A stretch of 64,000 bases of DNA from an uncultured Treponema sp. (GTDB lineage Bacteria > Spirochaetota > Spirochaetia > Treponematales > Treponemataceae). The stretch is from positions 1 to 64,000 of the forward strand of contig CAKUTI010000006.1 in the NCBI GenBank assembly GCA_934691925.1, in the 5' to 3' direction. Below the pieces are notes generated by a model. It made no database searches and was not told where the DNA came from. It saw only the letters and a program-made list of their open reading frames with translations. Positions 60,771 to 64,000 of this stretch are shown in pieces. How positions within the stretch are numbered: position 1 is the stretch's first letter; each line of letters starts with the position of its first letter. The position numbers and the translations under genes were made by a program.

Positions 60771-60826
60771 CCGAAACTAAGCGAGCGGCAAAACTGCGTG
60801 GTCAAAGACCACAAGTTCGTAATGAC
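60771..60826. repeat. Dispersed hairpin element TTCCGAAACTAAG, copy 2
   Basis: Begins CCGAAACTAAGCGAG and contains GTGGTC (60798-60803)/GACCAC (60807-60812), then AAGTTCGTAATGA. The outer arms match the copy at 27591-27640. The rest of the gap to 60902 has two more small inverted repeats: GTTTCC (60850-60855)/GGAAAC (60861-60866), and AGGAC/GTCCT next to the FemAB stop. Confidence 0.75.
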
Positions 60827-60902
60827 TTGCTTTTACGAGAAAAGCCGAGTTTCCACGGCTGGAAACTTTAATGCAAAAAGAATTCGTCAGGACAGGATGT
60901 CC

Positions 60903-62045
60903 TTACTTTTTCATCATTATCGTCTCGTTCATGCGGAAATTCTGGTACCTTTCTTTGTCGTAAGGAAAATCCCATGCGCCGCCAAAATGCGTTTTTTGTC
61001 CGCCGAATCCTGTCTTGAAAATGTAAAGTCCTGCCATCGGGTCTTCCTTGCTCGAATTCTGCGGAATCCCCATCAAATCATACTGAATGCAGCCTTTTGT
61101 CCGCGCGAATCTGATTACTTCCCATTGAAGCCCGTAGTTCGGCATGCACTCGCGCCCCTTAAGCGAGCTTGCCGCATACATATAGTAAGCGCGCTTCGCC
61201 GAAATCGCCAGAACAAGCCCGCTCAATATTTTTCCGTTTTTTGAGGCCGTAAAAAGATAGAATTTCGGCGGCGGAACGCAAGCGTCAAGCGGAACGTTAG
61301 ACTTTTCCTCAAAACGAGGCTCGGAATTTTCGGCTTTTGCGGCGCATTCAAAAAGCGTCTTGAAATAATCGAGCTTCTCAAAGAAAAATCCTTTTCGCTT
61401 CGCGGTCTCCTCGTAAATTTCGTGCCATTCTTCAAGCCTTTCTTGCAAGTCCGGGCTTTTCGCGTCGTAAATCGAAAAATCGACTTCTTCCTTGTACGCT
61501 CTTCGGATTGAATTTCTCGTCTGCTGCCGCATTGAAGACAAAAGTTTTTCAGGAGACGGCCGCAGGTCAATAATCACAGTGTCGGGGCAAAGATGATTTG
61601 AGGCCGCTTTTCTAAGATTGTGGAATTTGCTTCCGAAATTCATCGCAAGCTCCAGCATCTCGGTGCGGAGACCGGTACGTTCTCCAGCTCCGCTTATTCC
61701 GGGAACGTTCCACGGCAAGTCAAAGCGCAAAAAAAGCGTTTCCTCTGGAAGATGATTTTTTATCTCGTCTGCAAGCTCTTCAAGAATTGCGGCGCGTTTT
61801 TCTTCCGGAATCAAAATTGCAGGCGCGCGCTGTGCATAAGCGTAAGTTTCTCCGCCGGATTTTCTGATTTGAACCAGAAACGGAAACACGATTCCCTTGT
61901 CGTTTTCGTCTGATTTATAAGAAATCCAAAAATAAAGCGATTTCTGGCTTGTGATTTTCTGTCTGAACTCGCCCCAAAATGAAGTCTGAAAAAGCACGTC
62001 CGTGCTTGAAAAATCCTGCGGGGCGGCGTTTGTTATTTTAACCAT
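60903..62045 (-). CDS. FemAB/FemX-like aminoacyltransferase (GNAT fold)
   Basis: The 380-residue protein has two GNAT-like lobes: FQTSFWGEFRQ near the N-terminus and, in the second half, GKILSGLVLAISAKRAYYMYAASS followed by QWEVIRFARTKGCIQYDLMGIP and FKTGFGGQ. This is the FemAB plan, in which tRNA-bound amino acids are added to the peptidoglycan precursor. A GFFFEKLDYFKTL helical pair is consistent. A perfect eight-base hairpin lies over the start codon region and no ribosome site is seen. A role in cell-wall cross-bridge or lipid-linked transfer is inferred. Confidence 0.85.
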   Translation of the reverse strand: MVKITNAAPQDFSSTDVLFQTSFWGEFRQKITSQKSLYFWISYKSDENDKGIVFPFLVQIRKSGGETYAYAQRAPAILIPEEKRAAILEELADEIKNHLPEETLFLRFDLPWNVPGISGAGERTGLRTEMLELAMNFGSKFHNLRKAASNHLCPDTVIIDLRPSPEKLLSSMRQQTRNSIRRAYKEEVDFSIYDAKSPDLQERLEEWHEIYEETAKRKGFFFEKLDYFKTLFECAAKAENSEPRFEEKSNVPLDACVPPPKFYLFTASKNGKILSGLVLAISAKRAYYMYAASSLKGRECMPNYGLQWEVIRFARTKGCIQYDLMGIPQNSSKEDPMAGLYIFKTGFGGQKTHFGGAWDFPYDKERYQNFRMNETIMMKK

Positions 62046-62090
62046 GATTTTAAGTTAGGATTAAAATCTGAAAGCCTCAAGATTTAAGAA

Positions 62091-62140
62091 TGTTTGCCGT
62101 GCTAGTGTCGTACTAGTCGCGTGTTTGCCATGCTAGTGTC
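62091..62140. repeat. Pair of 19-bp direct repeats upstream of vsr and femAB
   Basis: TGTTTGCCGTGCTAGTGTC (62091-62109) recurs with one change at 62122-62140; CGTACTAGTCGCG lies between. The segment is in the divergent femAB-vsr gap of 195 nt. GATTTTAA (62046-62053)/TTAAAATC (62061-62068) is a separate hairpin at the femAB start. Their function is unknown. Confidence 0.8.
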
Positions 62141-62204
62141 AGTGTGCGGCACATCTTGGATTTGCGGACGCTGGACTCAACGAAAATATCAAAAAATCTT
62201 TCTA

Positions 62205-62234
62205 TTGAATTTTGAACTTTGATTCGCCTAGAAT
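62205..62234 (+). promoter_or_regulatory. vsr promoter, leaderless geometry
   Basis: -35 TTGAAT (62205-62210), 18-bp spacer, -10 TAGAAT (62229-62234), then CTTTTT and ATG. No Shine-Dalgarno is present. Confidence 0.72.
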
Positions 62235-62240
62235 CTTTTT

Positions 62241-62699
62241 ATGGATAAATTGACCGCCGGGCAGCGCAGCTTGAATATGTCGAAAATTCACAGCAAGGAC
62301 ACAAAAATCGAGCTGACTTTGCGGAGCGCGCTTTTCAAGGCAGGATTCAGATTCAGAAAAAACGACAGCCGCTATCTTGGCACGCCTGACATTGTTCTTC
62401 CGCGGTACAACGCGGTGATTTTCCTTAACGGCTGCTTTTGGCACGGACACAAGAACTGCCGGCTTTTCCGCTTGCCAAAGTCAAACACCGAATACTGGGA
62501 AAAAAAGATTTCAAGAAACATCGAGCGCGACAAGAAAATCTCGGAGACTTATATCCAGCACCTTTGCCGCGTGGGAGTCGTCTGGGAATGTTCGCTTTCA
62601 GGCTCGGTCAAGGCGAGAAAGCAGAAAATCGCGGGGCTTGTCGAGAAAATCTCGTGCTGGCTTGAAGAAGAGCCGGAAGAGCTTTACAAGGAATTTTAA
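62241..62699 (+). CDS. vsr: Very-short-patch mismatch endonuclease Vsr
   Basis: Vsr nicks 5' of the T in T:G mismatches that arise from 5-methylcytosine deamination. The 152-residue protein has the start RSLNMSKIHSKDTKIE, the RYLGTPDIVLP active-site Asp segment and GCFWHGH, whose histidines and aromatics are conserved in the E. coli enzyme. Usually the gene accompanies a cytosine-5 methyltransferase. None lies in this window, and the restriction system here carries an adenine methylase. It appears intact. Confidence 0.93.
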   Translation: MDKLTAGQRSLNMSKIHSKDTKIELTLRSALFKAGFRFRKNDSRYLGTPDIVLPRYNAVIFLNGCFWHGHKNCRLFRLPKSNTEYWEKKISRNIERDKKISETYIQHLCRVGVVWECSLSGSVKARKQKIAGLVEKISCWLEEEPEELYKEF

Positions 62700-62834
62700 G
62701 AAATTTTCTGCGCGATAGATTTAATTTTGCCTTTATGAGAGAATCGGAAACATTATATTCTTCGCATTTTTGCGATTTTGTTTTTTTTCAGTTCGTTTTG
62801 ATATTAAAAATAATTTAGGGAGTTCAAAGAAGAG

Positions 62835-64000
62835 ATGAAAATTCAGCTTTCTGACCATTTTACTTTTTCACGGCTTTTCAGGTTTACGCTGCCTTCAATC
62901 GCGATGATGATTTTTACTTCGATTTACTCGATTGTTGACGGTCTTTTCACATCGAATTTCGCGGGAAAAATTCCTTTTGCTGCAATCAACTTGATTATGC
63001 CGCTTGTTATGCTTTTTTCGGGCTTCGGCTTTATGTTCGGAACTGGCGGAAGCGCGCTTGTGTCAAAGTATTTGGGCGAGGGCAAGGCTGAAAAGGCTAA
63101 GCGGACTTTCTCGTTCATCGTTTATTTTGCTTTCGCTTTCGGAATTCTTTCGAGCGTCGGATTTTACTTTGCTGTTCCTCCTGTGGCGCGGCTTTTGGGC
63201 GCGGAAGGCGAGATTCTTCATTACGCGGTCTTGTATGCGCGCACGCTTTCTGTCGGAGTTGCGGCTTTTATGCTCCAGAGCATTTTCCAGAGCTTTATGA
63301 TTGCGGCGGAAAAGCCTCATCTTGGGTTTGTCCTAACGTTGGCTGCCGGCTGCACGAATATCGTCCTGGACGCGCTTTTTATCGGCGTTTTCAAGTGGGG
63401 CGTTGTGGGAGCCGCCATTGCGACTGACACTTCCTACGTTGTGGGCGGAATCGTTCCTCTCGTTTATTTTCTCGTGAAGAGAAACGGAACTTTAAGGCTC
63501 GGAAAAACTCATTTTGATGTAAAGTCGCTTGCAAAAACTGTAACGAACGGCTCTTCAGAGCTTATGACGAATATTTCATCGAGCATTGTGGGAATGTTGT
63601 ACAATGTCCAGCTTCTAAAATACGCGGGAGTTGACGGTGTTGCGGCCTACGGCGTGATTATGTACGTCGGCTTTGTCTTTGTCGCGATTTTCATCGGCTA
63701 CTCGATGGGAACGGCTCCCGTCGTTAGCTTTAACTACGGCGCGGAAAACAAAAAGGAGCTTACAAACATTTTCAGGAAAAGCCTTCAGATTGTCGCTGTA
63801 GTCTCGCTTTGTATGTTTGTGGCATCGGAAGTTGCGGCAGGAATTCTCGCCTCGATTTTCACAGGCTACGACGGGCAGCTTTTCGCGCTTACAAAAAAGG
63901 CTTTCAGGCTTTATTCCTTTGGATTTTTAATCTGCGGCGTGAACATTTACGGCTCTTCGTTCTTTACCGCGCTGAACAACGGAATTGTGAGCGCGCTTCT
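62835..64000 (+). CDS. MATE-family multidrug efflux transporter, 3' end outside window
   Basis: The frame starts MKIQLSDHFTFSRLFRFTLP and remains open to the end of the window (388 codons visible of about 450 expected). Alternating long hydrophobic stretches give at least ten membrane helices. GFMFGTGGSALVSKYLGEGK and, after the midpoint, GYSMGTAPVVSFNYGAENKKEL are the two symmetry-related MATE loops. It is a sodium- or proton-coupled exporter; the substrate is unknown. AGGGAG is the ribosome site, 15 bases before the ATG. The 134-nt gap to vsr is AT-rich without other features. Confidence 0.93.
   Translation, partial: MKIQLSDHFTFSRLFRFTLPSIAMMIFTSIYSIVDGLFTSNFAGKIPFAAINLIMPLVMLFSGFGFMFGTGGSALVSKYLGEGKAEKAKRTFSFIVYFAFAFGILSSVGFYFAVPPVARLLGAEGEILHYAVLYARTLSVGVAAFMLQSIFQSFMIAAEKPHLGFVLTLAAGCTNIVLDALFIGVFKWGVVGAAIATDTSYVVGGIVPLVYFLVKRNGTLRLGKTHFDVKSLAKTVTNGSSELMTNISSSIVGMLYNVQLLKYAGVDGVAAYGVIMYVGFVFVAIFIGYSMGTAPVVSFNYGAENKKELTNIFRKSLQIVAVVSLCMFVASEVAAGILASIFTGYDGQLFALTKKAFRLYSFGFLICGVNIYGSSFFTALNNGIVSAL

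Overview
The window most likely comes from a treponeme (Spirochaetes), probably an anaerobic host-associated species rather than a syphilis-type pathogen. This is inferred from several features together. The gene order tuf-rpsJ-rplC ... secY-rpmJ-rpsM-rpsK-rpoA-rplQ lacks infA, adk, map and rpsD, which matches the treponemal arrangement as I remember it. There is a FlgM-like anti-sigma factor and a stand-alone FliG N-domain. PtsI appears without sugar-specific PTS genes. A group-B type [FeFe] hydrogenase and Pta point to fermentative anaerobic life. No database search was possible, so the species is not assigned.

Region 1 (1-14.9 kb) is the long ribosomal protein superoperon, all on the + strand: 3' part of tuf, the S10, spc and alpha gene sets, rplQ and a small unnamed zinc-ribbon gene, closed by a strong terminator at 14856-14890. 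Spacers are short, with several TAATG overlaps; the exceptions are structured gaps before rpsJ, rplC, rpmJ and rpoA. Region 2 (14.9-27.7 kb) is a housekeeping and signalling patchwork: oligoendopeptidase F, an esterase, mtnN-luxS (methyl cycle and AI-2), a DUF1538 membrane protein coupled to a tandem PII-like protein, an unknown 551-residue protein, a diguanylate cyclase, pta and a decapitated lipoprotein gene. It also holds most of the repeats, including a 40-41 bp periodic array of 15-bp palindromes and a 22-bp tandem array. Region 3 (27.7-38.3 kb) carries lspA, a Nif3-like gene, an HATPase-HDOD fusion, an RNA methyltransferase with a metal-site-less iron-ADH homologue, rsmI-flgM, and a TetR regulator divergent from an acyl-CoA synthetase.

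Region 4 (38.4-49.7 kb) is an 11-kb type I restriction-modification island on the - strand. Transcription order is hsdM, ORF6N/PLD-like, Bro-N/DUF1016-like, hsdS, fic, DUF4143 ATPase, hsdR. The fic gene sits between perfect 49-bp direct repeats made from the 3' end of hsdS. The ORF6N gene sits between two copies of the 3' end of hsdM. This looks like repeated cargo loading of a defence locus. Region 5 (49.8-64 kb) holds an Rsm22-like methyltransferase, der-merR, ptsI/rmuC (divergent), the FliG N-domain gene, a hydrogenase-SBP-ABC operon whose permease and ATPase are fused through a dispersed DNA repeat, a FemAB-like transferase, an orphan vsr, and the start of a MATE exporter.

Two genome-wide themes emerge. 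First, many genes outside the ribosomal operon have a good -10 box only 6-8 nt before the start codon and no Shine-Dalgarno, suggesting leaderless mRNAs. Second, several families of short palindromic repeats occupy the gaps and in one case a coding region.
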